A DNA stretch of 64,000 nucleotides. Origin: Lunularia cruciata (taxonomy: Eukaryota; Streptophyta; Marchantiopsida; Lunulariales; Lunulariaceae). The DNA is taken from assembly GCA_948567375.1 (NCBI GenBank), contig OX419756.1, forward strand, positions 687,001-751,000, given 5' to 3'. The notes under the pieces are model-generated. The model ran no database searches. It was given only the letters and a program-made list of their open reading frames with translations, and was not told the DNA's origin. Positions 43,873 to 57,427 of the stretch are shown piece after piece. The first letter of the stretch is position 1. Every line of letters begins with the position of its first letter. Made by a program: the position numbers and the translations under genes.

Positions 43873-45500
43873 GGTCTGCGAGTCAAACAGTAAGGAATTT
43901 ATCAAATGCTACCTAAGGCATCTACGGCATCAAGTTCTCGACCTATTACTTCTTAAGCACAGGCTTCGAAAATATTCTCGACTCAAGGTCAGAAAGGTTC
44001 TGATGTCTGTGCAAGGCGGGGGTAAGATGTGTTCTTTCTTGTGTGAGTTTCTCGACATGTCTCAAATGCTTACTGACGATCTCTCTACGCTGCTCATCGG
44101 ATGTAGCTGCTCACAGTTGTCTAATTCCCTGGGCCATGCGTTGTTCTTTATTCCTTTGTCTTCCCTCATCCTCTCAGTCGGCTACTCGGAGGCAAGATTT
44201 CCGGACCCATCGGCACGCAACACAGTAACAAAACCGCACATAAAATCTACAGCTTCAGAAACCGTCGTGACTTTCCCATAATGAACTCACCTCTAAAGGC
44301 GGTCTGTTGGCAACCGGTGCTGATACTTCCTTGATTCGGTGCGCTGATCCGAAATCCTTTACCTGGACGAGCAATTTCCCACGTCAGACCGTATACAAAG
44401 GGTCTTTCCTTGGTTACAAGCGAGTAATCTCTCGGTCTATCTCAACTACTTTCTTATCTCGGTCGACTAAATGGACCCGGTCCTGCTCGACTAGGGAGAT
44501 TAGGAGTTGCATTTGCGATTTCGTAATAATGTTCTCATAGTTCCCTTACATGTCCTCATCATTCCGAAGCTTCAGAAAGAAGCACTGTATGGGCGGTTTG
44601 TTCACTCACTCCTCGAGAGATAAAAAAAGGCGTACCCCCGTCTCAATCACACGGCTCTGTCACAAGAAAAGGATCTCACTCAGAAGGAAGCTAACGATCT
44701 CAGTCCCTGTGTTACCAAGGGCGGGAGACCAGGCCAAGTGTAAGAGCTAAGGAGCTAATTACTTACAACTCAGAAGAGAAATGGCAACAGTAAAGAGGAA
44801 GGAATTGTTCAATCTACAGGGGGTGGCCAAATCACTCGCTAGACGAGACAACACTTAGAGACGACAAGTTCAACCAGCTAGCCCAGCCACAGTATTGCAC
44901 GACCGTAAAGAAAATCTTGCGGCGCACGAGGTCCTGGCGAGATGAGAGACGAAATAGAAGCGGAAATTATAGAGTTCGACTGCAATAAACCTCGGGGACG
45001 AGCAAAGCTCTTTAGGCTGGGAACGACAGTATCACCGGCGGTAGAAAATCCCGGCTTCTGTGCTTCATTCCGAGGTATGACTTCCAGTCATCAGCAGGCA
45101 ATCGAGGAGAGACACTTCCCTCGTTCCTTCTTCCCACTAGAAGATGTCAACTTGCCTCTCTTCTCTTCTTCACCGATAGTTGACAATCGAATCCTCTCTG
45201 TCTCGCTTTTCCCCTCTCCTAGAATCGAATCACATCACTTAGAGCACTACATGTTCCCTTCTCAATCCTCCCTCCCCAACTCTCGAGCCGCCTCTGCCTA
45301 GTGGCTCCGAATCAGCAGCCATCGGTTCCGCTACTGCTTCTCTCGTCCACATCTGCAACCAGCTCTCCTGCTCGAACTGGAACTCTGAACTGAACAATCG
45401 CAATCGACAGACAGACTAAACTCGTCGCTCGCCTTCCGCAACATTCAGCAAAATGAATTTCCTTCCTGCTCCACGTTCTTGTAGTCGTAGCCACCCCAGC
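43873..45500 (-). promoter_or_regulatory. Presumed PIF 5' UTR and promoter
   Basis: Upstream of the ATG the minus strand reads TTTGACTCGCAG-ACC-ATG, a good splice acceptor three bases before the start, so a 5' UTR intron is likely. The region has moderate GC content and several pyrimidine-rich stretches. Small plus-strand open frames (for example 44942-45301) have no recognised product. I cannot place a transcription start or specific light-response elements. Confidence 0.4.
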
Positions 45501-48500
45501 GTCCCCGGGGTTCCGTCCTTTCCCTTCCGTCTGTCCGTCCGATGCCTCCCTCTCTTTACAGGTACCGTATGCACAGCGTAGCCTATCCTGCGCAAGTTAA
45601 CCAGAGCTAACAAGAAGGGCACGGTGTTTGAGTTCTATGGACAAGATTACATAAGAACTGTGATCGTGCCTGTCTTTAATGAGGACTAGGTTGGGTCCTG
45701 ACCGTGGAGTTAACCGAGGTCATCTCTTCCCGAGGAATGATGCTGCGCAGTATCAGCTATGCGAAATGCCCTTGCGCGAGGTTGTCTACAATACAATGAT
45801 TATCTCTATAGTATTTGTATCCATCCTGGTATACCCTACACTAAAGAAGGTTGATCCAGCACTCTTCTCCTTGCTTCTCTTTTTCCTCCACTGGCTACTG
45901 CACCTGCTGTACTAGTAGTGTGTGTACTACCGTAGTGACCACTCTACTCTATCCCTGCACCCGGTTTGGTCTTTGCGTCCCACCGCACCCCGTTCTTACC
46001 CGAAGAGCATCTCCTACCTACGTATATCCATCTTTATCGCCCGGAGGAAGCTCAGCCGCCGAATGTCGTCCCTTCACTTGAACAGGTACGCGCAGCCGGT
46101 GGGTGCATCGTACTACTTCCCCCGACATCGGAATCATTTGGGCTTAAAAGCCAGGGTCCGGGGAAGTGTGGCTAGACCCGGTACGACGAGGAGACACAGA
46201 AAGGCCAGTATATGGATAGCTCCACGTGAAGATATCTCGGGGATGGTGCCACGTATACATCACAATCAATCGAGCGACATTCATGCGGCGAAAGAGGGCT
46301 TTTGAAGGGACCGGGTTCACATGATGATGAAGTACTTCACTGGCTCCCTAAATGAAAATCGAACCCTCGGCCGCCTGCTTCCGGTAATAAGAAGTTTGTT
46401 TAGAAAAACAAGAAATCTTCTGCCCGTGAGTCCTGCTTGTGAGAACAGATAAAATCACGTGTCATTTAGCGAAGCAAACGGATGCAGTGCACGCAAAACA
46501 AATTTCGCACTTTGCTACGAAAAACTAACAGTTGGAGGTAAACATTTGACTGGTATACCGGGTCAGCTTGCACCCGGAAGTATCTTACCGATTCCGAGCA
46601 GCTTTAGGATGGATAAGTGCGTCGCATCAGTTGCGTTTTCATCACCAGTGAATTCTGGCTTAAAGGTCAAAGCTCCGCGCCGGGAACCAGTCTACGGTAT
46701 CAGAGACATGTCAGGGTTTAGCAATAATCAAGTATGGATTTTGGTTAGATTAGGGTTTCGGATGCAGCTGGCATGGTCTCATAATGTACAGTATCATGGG
46801 CCATTATGAGGTGCATGTGCAGAGTCGCCTTGCTTTTGAGCAACGCTTCTAGTCCAGATTTTAGCCGCATCGTTGGGCCCATTCCCGTCCATTTTCTAGC
46901 CAAATTCTCCAAATCTCCTCCTCCTCCGAATTTAGAGGTTGAGTTTCTTCAGGTCTTTTCTTCAACAGTTGAGATTTCCAACTTTCGTAAACAGCGAGCA
47001 GATCTTTTCCAAGTTATAGCAGATATTTGATTGTTTTTCAGCCTTCTACTGTATCATATGATTCGGAGAGCACAATCAAGCGGAAAGAAAATCTTTCTTG
47101 AGCCATGACGTAAGTCTCCTATGCTTGAGGCATTCTTCCGCCTCACAAAAAATATACTGGACCGGATTGATCATCCTATCGGATATGATAAAATCCTTAT
47201 CATGACGTCTTCAAAAGTTGCATCAGTCCCATCATACTCCACGATCTATGGCCGTGTTCATTCCTTTTCAAGGACCTGTGCGGTGACGGACAATGCAGAA
47301 ACAGGGCGAAATTCGAGGGTACTGCTCACCCTTATAACACATAAATAAAGGGAACAATGACTTCAATATAAGTTGCCCGGTGTATAGAAGAGGAATATCT
47401 AGATTCTTGTCTGGTCAACTCATAGTCAGCATGCAAAGATGGTCACTGTATTGCAAACCTCCGAACCGGAATGACAAATGATCGTGGTTTCACTACATTC
47501 CAAATCTTCCATCGCGTCTAAGCCCAGGAAGGCGACACGCATAGGATAAGGAGAAGGACGGGAAGACCCCATCATCCATCTAGTAAGACGAGCTCATGTT
47601 ACGTCCCTTATTTCGGAGGACAGGTCATATGTGTTCGATCAGTGTGGTGTTGTCTTTAAACTCTCTTTACCATTTCACAGTGGAATTTCCTTCCTTCTAT
47701 TCAGACTAATGAATTATCTTCCGTCTCCGGTCTCAACGCTAAACCCTCTGCTGTACGAGGTGAAAGAGGATAGTGACTTGCATGATGATTTTGAATGTTG
47801 TATAGCGTTACTCTTCGTCGTAGAGAATGTGGTCGATCTCTTTATGTGTTCAACAATGGCACTCATTATTTTCCACCTTGAAAGCTCTCGTCTTCCTCTT
47901 CCTCGTTTGATCCAATCTTCCAAAGCTGAACGGAGGAACGTGCAAGTTGCATCATCATGTGCACTTCTACCTTTCTGGCAAAGCATACAAAACGAATAAT
48001 GTATATCCACGTGCAAAGCATGGCTCGATGTTCACTCGTGCATAGATAACTATTCAATATATGTATACATAAAGCAGGTTCTGTAATACAGTAATACTTT
48101 CAAACGATCTCCATAGAAGAACTTTGTCCTCCTCGTGACAACCAAAGCATCTATCTGAACAACATTTAACCCCACACACCTAAAGCACCAGCTGCGGCTC
48201 CTTACCCCACCGCACCCTTATCCGGAAGGAAAGACCCAACAGTTCTGCACAAGGTTGAAAATTGAAACTGTCAGGCAGTTCTATTGCTTCGCTGATGCTC
48301 TGGATTGTTCAAATTATTTCAGGGTACGTAAACTACGATAATACGATACTGACTTACAGTACTAAAGCATGTACATGCGCAGCTAAAAGTACCGGTAGTG
48401 GAATCTAGACTAGACTCAGAACCATGGTGGAGTCAAGCCAACAACAGAATAAGGAGTCGTGCATGGAGGCAGGAGATTCATCACCTCGGTCATCATCCTA

Positions 48501-48827
48501 AATTGTACAGTAGCATGTTCTTCGGTGTATGCCATCGCGGAGTGTATTCCGCGCACTCGTCTACGTACTTCGTGTTGAACTTCTTCATCAGGAACATGTC
48601 ATTTTGCTAGATTTTTCTTTGGAAGTACATGTACCTCGTGAAATTTGAGCCTCGAGGGGGTATGCGCTGACCAAAGCAGGCCCGTTCTTTCGAAGTTAAG
48701 ACTATCAAATTGGCAACTTGTACTTACACTTTTTAAGGCCTAGAAGAACACCAAACTTTTTCCTCTGTTTAGAAACACAAACGAATTACAAAATTTCCAT
48801 CCCGCTTGAAAAACTTTTTCGGTATAG
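45501..48827. other. Intergenic, no supported gene
   Basis: Many small open frames (the longest about 120 codons, at 45922-46305, 46459-46809 and 47631-47999) without recognised motifs or consistent splice structure. It contains a minus-strand retroposed tail at 47535-47580. Confidence 0.4.
47535..47580 (-). repeat. Antisense copy of the L1/L2 retroposon tail
   Basis: The reverse complement reads GATGGGGTCTTCCCGTCCTTC and ends GTGTCGCCTTCC, the same unit as at 38147 and 55585. No clear target-site duplication. Confidence 0.5.
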
Positions 48828-50179
48828 GGAAGAGAGGGAAAGGGAGAGAGAGAAGGGAGGCCAACCAATGAAAGGGTATTATAGAGTTTTAGAGAGTCAC
48901 CTAATACCTCACATGAGTGAATCGTTTGTTTGATGATCCTATTTGTTTTACCATTTTTGTTCTATTGTACCTAGATTGAAAGCTACGGAGAATTGAATAA
49001 AAAGTTATGAGAACTTTTAGATTTTTTAGATTTCAGAGTGATTGCTTCATATGGAGAGTGATAGATCTAGAATTTTCATTTCTAATTTCTTGATACTCAT
49101 GCTTGAGTTCGAGTAACTTAGTTTTAAAATTTTTGAGATGGAAATTGAAAGTTATAAGAGTTTATAGGTTTTAGGGTTTGGAGAGATTATATTTACTCAT
49201 GTGAGTTGTGATGTGAGGGGTTGTGGTTTTGCAGGTATGGGGAGATATGGAAAGGAGCATTGTGTGTTACTATTGTTATTCTTGGGCTAGCCATGGCTAC
49301 ACTTCCCTATGTGGAGCTACTCAAAGCGACTCAAGATACCATGATTGGTGTGTCACCGATACTTTATCTCACATGGGGAAAAGATCCAGGTGGAAAGGAT
49401 GCACAAGGACCGTGATTAGACCCCTTGGGATGCTCATATGAGGTGAGTGACAACATCGATATTAATGACACTCGGGATTACACAAGTTTCCTTTATGCCT
49501 TCATTGACCATTCTAGAGATGGGAGTGGTTAGCATCTCAAACGGATTGTATCTTGGGATTATTTGAGATTAGTTTTCCATGTCCACGTCTATTCCATAGG
49601 CTACCCCGTACACTCCATGATGAGGCTAGATAGACTTTTTGCCTACCACTTGATAGTTTGGCACGTGATCCTTGGACGAGTGAGCATGGTTCTTATTCCT
49701 CTTACTCCCTTGATGGTGCCTTTGTTATGCTAGAGGAGGATGCGCAAGGCATAGAGAGGCGGTTGCTAGATTTTGTCAATTCCAAGCAAGAGATTGGGCT
49801 GTCCTACAAGAGGGGTCAGTTTGGGCTACATGTTTAGGAGACAAGTTTTGCCACATGATACCATAGAGACCACTCAATTATGATGGAGTAGGACATTAGG
49901 TTAGGTGGGAGAGTTTGGTAGAGCAACACAAGTGTGCCATCCTTTGTTTATGGCTAGTCCCACTAATGAGACTATCTCTTCCTTATGCTCACTACATCCT
50001 ATGGTAGGAGATGGAGTAGCATTAAGTGTCTTAGATTATCAGCTTGAGTAGCTTTTATGGCTTGATAAGTCACTCTTTGTACAAGCGTTGTGCATTGCCC
50101 CTTGCCTCTCCTTAAGAGGCTTGTTAGGGATGGTATATGAGCATCTTTGAGATTGCTTTTAGGCAAATGATCCTTCTAG

Positions 50180-51170
50180 TGGATTTACCAAGCTATTTTA
50201 GGTGGATGCAACAGTAACAAGGGGAGATATTCCTACATTAGTTAGTTGGGTGTTAGGGCTGGTCAACTTCTTGCAATGGAGAAAGGTACCTGGAGCATTA
50301 GACCAATTGCTATTGGAGAGATCTTTTTGCACTTTGTTAGCCACACCACTGTCCTTCTGCATCAATCTCACTTTTAAGAGCACCTCAATCCACAATAGTT
50401 TGGAGTAGCTACATCTAGAGGCTATTACCCTAGGCATCAAGGCACTCTTAGATATCTGTTTGGAGAGTGCTATCCTATAGGTAGATGTTAAGAATGTGTT
50501 TAATAACATCTCTCAAGCATCCATCTTTAGCGAGCTTGGGGGGCCAGTGGATCCCCCCACTTGGCGAGTCTCACCTCTTTTGGGCTATTCTATGGCTCTC
50601 TTGCTTCCCTTTATTACCAACATGGATGGTCATAGGAGAGAATCACCTTCTTGGAGTCAATTGTCAATACACAACAAGGAGATCTTTTAAGGGGCCCTTT
50701 TTTTGCCATGACTCACTTTAGAGCTTTCTTATCTACTACTTTGGCCATGTTAGGTTGTGTAAATTCCCTCCTTAGCAAACAATATATACATTATGGGTCT
50801 CGTAGATCAGATTAGGCAGGCCTATGATCACTTCACTACCAAGTTACATCTTGTAGGCTTGAGAGTCAAGGTGTCGAGGTGCAAAGCATGGTCCCCTTCA
50901 AGTATCCCTCTCCACCTTGAGCTTCCAAAGGGGTATGTCACATTTGCAAACGTATAGCAGATCCTTGGAGTGCCAATAGAATCCAAGAATTATATCACAA
51001 GCTTCTTAATGTTGCCCTTGTAGAGGATATTCTCCATGTGGATTACCTTCCTCTATTAGGAGATTGGTAGTGGCATTTGGTATACTCTCCCCTTGTATTG
51101 CCCATCGAATCGAATACCTTCTTTGCATGGTTCTCCCTTCCTTGATTTTCCTATCATGTTTGAGAGCTTT
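50180..51170 (+). pseudogene. L2 reverse transcriptase
   Basis: Shows ARGDIPTLVSWVLG near 50217-50260 and the IRPIAIGEIF codons near 50298-50325 in another frame. GGPVDPPTWRV-like and QGDLLRGPF-like remnants are near 50540 and 50675. The catalytic pair again reads Asn-Asn (LANNIYIMG near 50772-50800), the same replacement as in L1. Multiple frameshifts and stops. Confidence 0.7.
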
Positions 51171-51759
51171 TGATAGGAAGATTATGGGAGTCTTTGGTGA
51201 TATCATCAGACCAAAGGACATTTAAATGTGTGATGGGGGATTTGGCACGTAGACAAACATCTCTACCAATCTCATGAGGAGGAGTAGGCCTATTATTTGT
51301 GCAGGAGATGACATCTATAGCATTTTTGGGTAGTTGTGCTTTCTCAATACTCCTACTTTCCTCCCATTTTGTGGTTGTTGATAGGTCAATTTTGGAGACA
51401 TATGTGATCAGGGTAGAGGAGGGATCCTTTTCTCTCCAAGTGTTATTGTGGCATATGAGAGTTGGTCTATTCCCATAGGTACGGGAGGACTTTCTATTCT
51501 TTGCTTCATTATCGTCAGATTGGATCAAAGGTTTTGCAGTCTACCTTGATGGAACAATAATGTCAACATATGCTACATTCTCTCTTGGTTGACTCATCCA
51601 TTCCTCAGGCCACTAGATCATATTTTTGCTCTTGCTCCAGCAAGGGTGCAAGCTCTTGGATCTTAGCTCGACAGTGCATTAGGGCATTCCAAACTAGCAC
51701 TGGCTACCTTCTCTACAGCGACAAGGTTCCACCTAAGTTTACTCCACCCATCTACATCT

Positions 51760-52110
51760 TCATTACTCACTTGTGAGTGTGGTTCTACACTAGATGCAAT
51801 AGTGGTCCACATGACACGATGTCTTTTTGGAGGATAGAGGATAGCTACCCATGATACCATGAGGGATATAGTGTTTGCTATAGCATGAGAGAGTGGATAC
51901 CTTGGTTGGAGAGAGCGTTCATGTTCTTTGCAAACAACACATGTCAGAGTAGACTTATACTTACTCCGAGATGATCAGGTGATAATGGTGGAGGTTTTGG
52001 TTACAAACCCTATGCATGATGCAGTTTTGGAGGGAGTGATTACTCATCCTCTTGGATGGGCGGCGAGTGGAGCAACAACATCCAAGGTCTCCAAGTATAG
52101 GGGTTTGTAA
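51760..52110 (+). pseudogene. L2 CCHC motif and probable restriction-like endonuclease
   Basis: CECGSTLDAI...HMTRC-type codons near 51773-51825 are followed by RVDLYLLRDDQV, VLVTNPMHDAVLEGVI and HPLGWAASGA near 51945-52080. This resembles the C-terminal nuclease region of R2-like elements, in which an Asp and a second acidic residue lie in an RVD...V-V pattern. Tentative. Confidence 0.5.
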
Positions 52111-52500
52111 TGAGGTCACCTCTTTGTTCCACTAGCCTTGGAATTATATGGAGCTATGGACATGGCATTTGACACATTTGTGAAGGAGTGCACGAGATCT
52201 TATCACTCTCACTCTCATACTTTGTAACATACTTTAGACACAATGTGTCCATTGCTCTACAAAGAGTATTTGGCTGGTGCAATCATAGGAGAGCAATCAC
52301 TCTAGTTGATGCTTCTTTGGATGCTCTAGTAATTTGTAGACTTGCATAGCTTGGATATCTTAGGTGCGGTCGGGGCAGATTTCTTATATCAATACTATTG
52401 GGGCCTAGCCCTATTTTACCTCTTTTATCTCTCTCTTGTATGGCTTGATGGTGTCTTCCCTTCCTTCATGTGTTCTATGTGGTTGCTTTTTCTCTTGCAA

Positions 52501-55500
52501 AACCAAGTTGTCTTTCAGATAGAGTTTCGAACTCTCCTGACTAAGATAGAAAAGACACACGATCCCATTGCTTCTGCGCAATTCATCCTCCTCTCCTTTG
52601 TGTACCAAGTGGCCATGCGGGCTCTGGCAACGGGAAACTCCATGACTCACCACTCAGAGCCGGCCCATTCCACTACAGTTCTGTTCTATACCGCAAGGTG
52701 GAGAAATCTACCGTAAAGTTCGAGCGCAAACAGAACGATCTCACCAAGGGATAACCTCATAAGATAATATCGCGCACGCGAACCAGACTTAACTAGCAGG
52801 GTTAGTCTGGTTTGAGAAGTCTAAGTTGGGCACACCGGTGGCCGAGATCAACAGCACACCTACAGAACGCCGGTGCATGTGTATGTTCGCCTTCCAGTTC
52901 TGACATAGACTCTGTTGGACGGAGTCACACTCTGGTTACCACGTCGGCTTAACATGCGCTCGAGAGGACCGTACGGTTCCAGAACTTTGAAAACCACGTT
53001 GACTGACAGAGCACTAAGACTGATGGGACGGATGTGAGATTGGCGGTATAAGGCTAATACTGTGGGCCAGACTTTGGCAGACTAGTTTGTGAAGGAGAAT
53101 GGATCCGGCTGGCAGATGGCCAATGAGGGAACCAGATTAGATCGGCGGGATTCGGGCAAGGCTGAGGCTGTGGCTACCTGTTGCTCAGAAGAAAGCCCAC
53201 CGCTGTTTCGCCACTTAATAGGTTTCCAGCCCCTAGCCGCTTTCCTGCCCGGAGCTTCAGACGCCGGCTTTACAGGGCCGTCGTCGTGAAAAGACGAGGC
53301 GCATGGCTCTACTTTCCTGCGCTTACGGTTTACAGGCGTTCCCTCGCCAGTGTGCCCCGCGTGGGTCTTTCCGCGCAAGGTAACTCCCCACAAACCAGAG
53401 GTTACTTTTGCTCAAGGGTATACCAGGGTTACCTCCCCGTGGTCAGAACATAATCCTCCTCGGTTCATGAATGCACGGTACAGCTTTCGTCCAACATGCT
53501 CTGCAGACGGAAACCCTGGTGAGTGCCCGCGGAATGACCAATTTGGGATTCATCAGTGCTGAAGTGACCATCCTGCAGCAGCGCGGTATGCCAAATACAG
53601 TAGATGATTTCACATGTATGATTTCCTTAATATCTACAGGTAAACGATATCCACATTTTCCCATCCGCGGAGGTTCACAAAAGAAGCTCTCTTGTGTAAA
53701 GTCAAAATCTGTGAAATGGAGTAAAGAAGACCGGAAGCAGACAGACCTATTCCAAACAGCTTGCATGTCTTCATATTCAATCAGGTTGTAGTTATAACAT
53801 ATTTTGCCTCACCTGGAAGGACAGAACAATGGTTGATACAGTGTGCTCAACCTAGAATGAAGAGAATGAAAACCTCTTTTGTCCTCCGACATGAGTAAGC
53901 CAAATCGTCCGTTTACCGACTTTGTGGTCGTCTCTAACTCTTTGACAGTATCCAGAACTCAAGTGTAGAGGAGTACTTTGTAAGTCATGCGAGAGGTAAG
54001 CTTAGATTTGATTTTCACAACCTCAAAAATGTGCCCCACATCTAGAAAAATAAGTTTTAGAAGTGAGGAAGTTGCAGAAATCAGTACACATTTCTCTTGA
54101 CAAGGATATCGAGAGTGTGGTACGTTATAGTGTTATCTAAAGTGAGATTCCTAATCGATGGTGAGATTATGACGGACGTCCCAAATGACGGAGTCAGCAA
54201 TGGAAAATATGGAGGCCTTCAAAATGGCTCGGTACCGTCGTCTTTAATCGCGCTTTTTCCACAAATTGCGTGCAAGAGCAAATAACTTGGAGCACAACTT
54301 ATATGGTCATTTGTGTATAACGCAGAGACGTTGTTTACAATCAGAACTGAAGCTCGCCAGCGACGCCATATGGATGATACAAACGCATCATCAATTTGGT
54401 TCTGATATTGGTCCAGGAGGATGAACTTTTCCAATCGCTAGAGGACAATAATGTGTCACCAAACATTGGGGCAATTTTGGTGGCCTAATAATCCCAGTTT
54501 GAGTTTACAGGAGCCTAGTTAGAGAAACATGATCCGCTGATACTTTCAGCTGGTTGATGGCTCTATGCTCATGTGCAGACCCTGAACACTCGAACCCGCA
54601 GAAAATGAGAAAATGATTATTTCGCGAGTAACAAGTTTACCCTAGTTCGCATCTTTGTCCTTCTGGTGGGCCGAACAAAGGTAGAGGATATTCACAAACC
54701 CCACGGATCTACTAATACTATGTCCATCTTGGTGCCATTGAGGGACAAACGTTGCAAGTTTGGTGATGTCTAGTGTGAGGAGGATATGCCTCTCTGCTTG
54801 TACTTTCAACGACAGGGCATGTCATCTGGGGAACAATGACAATATTACCACATAGGTATGGCTAGGGAAACACAGTGCCCTTTGACAATTAGTAGTGAGA
54901 TGTATCACCTGCGTCCATAATCGCTCTACTGTATCATTCCGTATCTGCGACTCGAACATCTAGCAATGCATAACAAGAGGCACCCTCTGTAGTAGACCTT
55001 TGTACACCTATCGAACTCCGAATGGACGGGAGCAATATTGCAGGTGGTTAATAAGTCAGGGAAGATGCAGCATGTGGTCACGGTTCATGATGAGCGTGTC
55101 CGGTGTTCTTACACTCTCACATCCAACACACTTTATCCATTGCATAATGGAACACCTAAGAGACAGGATTCAGGAAAATGGCATCCGCTTTTAGGAGAAT
55201 ATGTCATACTTCAGAATTTTGATCGACTGAACTATAAAGTTTTATAGAACCCACTGGCATGGACAAAAGACAAATGACTTACACATGTACAGTGTATCTT
55301 TGAGTAATATTAATTAGCCTATTTTATTATGTCAAAGTGGACTTTTTTCTCTATTGTAGACTGTGACTCGGAAATCTAATGGTGTTCATATTTCGAACTT
55401 GGATTCATTCTTACGTGGAGCAGATCCTTAAGGAAGTATTAAATTTTAAAAGGTGTTTTGTGTTCCCAGTGAGGAGTCACTTTCCTTACTTAGAGCACAT

Positions 55501-55571
55501 TTTATTCAAAAACCATTAAATTTACATCTTAAAAGCCAATCATCAAACTAATACCCATATTTATAATACCG
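52501..55571. other. Intergenic, no supported gene
   Basis: GC-rich at 53080-53480 with overlapping open frames of about 100 codons on both strands (53082-53393 minus, 53471-53791 plus), none with recognisable domains. The rest is featureless to me. Confidence 0.4.
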
Positions 55572-55650
55572 AATATTCTACAACGGCTTGATGGGTCTTC
55601 CCATCCTTCGGTTTTTCTACGCGGTCGCCTTTTCACTAATATTCTACAAC
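55572..55650 (+). repeat. 53-bp retroposed fragment with perfect 13-bp target duplication
   Basis: AATATTCTACAAC is repeated exactly at 55572-55584 and 55638-55650. The 53-base insert starts GGCTTGATGGG and contains ACGCGGTCGCCTTTT. The insert starts at the same base of the family as the 38147 insertion. Confidence 0.85.
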
Positions 55651-57239
55651 AGTCTAAATATTTTGTTTAATTTGTCTAGAACTCCTTTCTGTAAATGACA
55701 AAATTAGCTCAACTTGCTGGGCACCATCCCGGCTTCATCATCTGGACCTTGATGATAGGGGTTGAGTTTTAGGGTTCAACTAGTTCAACTTTACAAAGGG
55801 GTTAATGGATAGGATTCCAGTGGATAATTTTATTCAAGCATGTTTTCAGACGTATAAATTATGATCCCCATCTGTACCGGATATGCACTGTACGCAACTG
55901 GTATGGGGTACATGAACCATAGGATGTTTCTGGTGCTCTGTTTGGGAACATCTGTCTTGAGAAACCAATTTCTACGGAGATCTGGAGTTTTCTCTGCTGC
56001 CCACATAGAGGCTTCTCCTCACTCCTATACTGATCTTTCCGACGAGAATGTAGATTCCATGCATGGGACATTCCTTTTAGGTAGAGTATAGTCTTACCTT
56101 CTGATTAACCCGTGAACCATGAAGTTCGGGTTTATCTGAATTGGTGAGTTTGTCATTTTGTCTTTGACTTGTTGGATGGATGGACTCTGTGCAGGATCAT
56201 CATCCGATCAGGTGATACACGAAAACGGCCAGACGTGCAAAGCCACTGATAGTTTACGGGGCCTCTCAACACGTTTTTGTTCAATCCTTATCTTCTTGGA
56301 ATTTCCAGAATACTTCGTGTCAAACTAATCGTTGGACCGAATCCTTACATTTAGTCGTAGGCTTGCTTGGTAACAACTTAGCATGCCTTAAAGAGGTGCA
56401 GCATTTGATGATTCAGCATCGGAGTTGTTAGGGATCAGTTTTCAAGAATCTCCCAAGAAAAGGACAAAATAGACATATGCTATGACGATCAAGCTATACG
56501 CCTAGCCGCAGTGAAATTTGTGATAAAAGTCTGTTTCAGAACGTGTATTTATCACAAGAACTGAAACATGTTTTTATCACAAGAACTGGAGAAGCATATA
56601 GATTCCGTCACCGGAGCTGGAAAGTAGATAAATTCGATAAGAGCAATCTAGGAAATATTTAGAATCCGATTAAAAGCACAACTTGCAGTCATGTTTCGCA
56701 CAGTTGGTGGAATAATTTCCAGTTGACGGGGGCAATGGGATGAGATACAACCTGAAAATTTAAAATATTCTACGGCATGAGGACAAGCAGACTGAGCGCA
56801 GTTAAGCAATGAACGGGTTGGGATCCGAAACCAGTAGATTGGAAAGAGCAAGACTTTCAGGATACTTTCGGAGTGTGGTGTGGAGTATAGTGGAGAGGTA
56901 AGCATGGGAAGCAGGGAGATAATAATCGAATTCATTACCACCGGCTTGTTCAATCACAGGACCAACCGGACGATCCAATGAGGAAAACACACAAGCATTC
57001 CTGGGCTCGGTTCCCTTAGAAAACTGAAGGCTAATCAAAAGAATTGAATTATGGGATATACCTAAATATTGCGCTCACGTTCAAATCTGTTCATCGTTCA
57101 AATCTGTGCATTTGTGGACCATGGAATTGTTATCGAGTGAGCAGATTAGGACTCAGAAATGTGCTTCACACACACCCTCGTAGATTTCGAATGAGACATC
57201 ATAGGCTCATTTTAGATGCGGAACGAAGTACTGCTCCAA
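55651..57239. other. Intergenic, nothing recognised
   Basis: Short overlapping open frames only. No repeat or RNA gene identified. Confidence 0.4.
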
Positions 57240-57367
57240 CTATATATAAAATATATAAAAATAGTACACCGAAGGAAGAGGGAAAGGAATATAAAACACA
57301 CCTAAAGTGCAAAAGGAAAAGGAGCACAAGGTCCGAACCTTCAGAAAGAGGACCGGAAGTTAACCAA

Positions 57368-57427
57368 GAACCAAACACAAACCCACAAAAGGAAAATGAA
57401 CCAAACACAAACCCACAAAAGGAAAAA
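57368..57427. repeat. Tandem 30-bp repeat, two units
   Basis: A unit beginning GAACCAAACACAAACCC is repeated at 57368-57397 and 57398-57427, differing only at the last base. It lies in the 3' untranslated part of L3. Confidence 0.9.

Larger units (their letters stand above)
48828..52500 (+). mobile_element. Non-LTR retrotransposon L2 (same family as L1)
   Basis: Aligns with L1 from the purine-rich start (GAAGAGAGGGAAAGGG) through the N-terminal region, reverse transcriptase and endonuclease-like end to the tail at about 52395-52500. It lacks the solo LTR that interrupts L1 and so shows the empty site. The flanks have similar CTTGAAAAAC (left) and CTTGCAAAAC (right) strings that may be a worn target duplication. 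No intact open frame remains. Confidence 0.75.
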
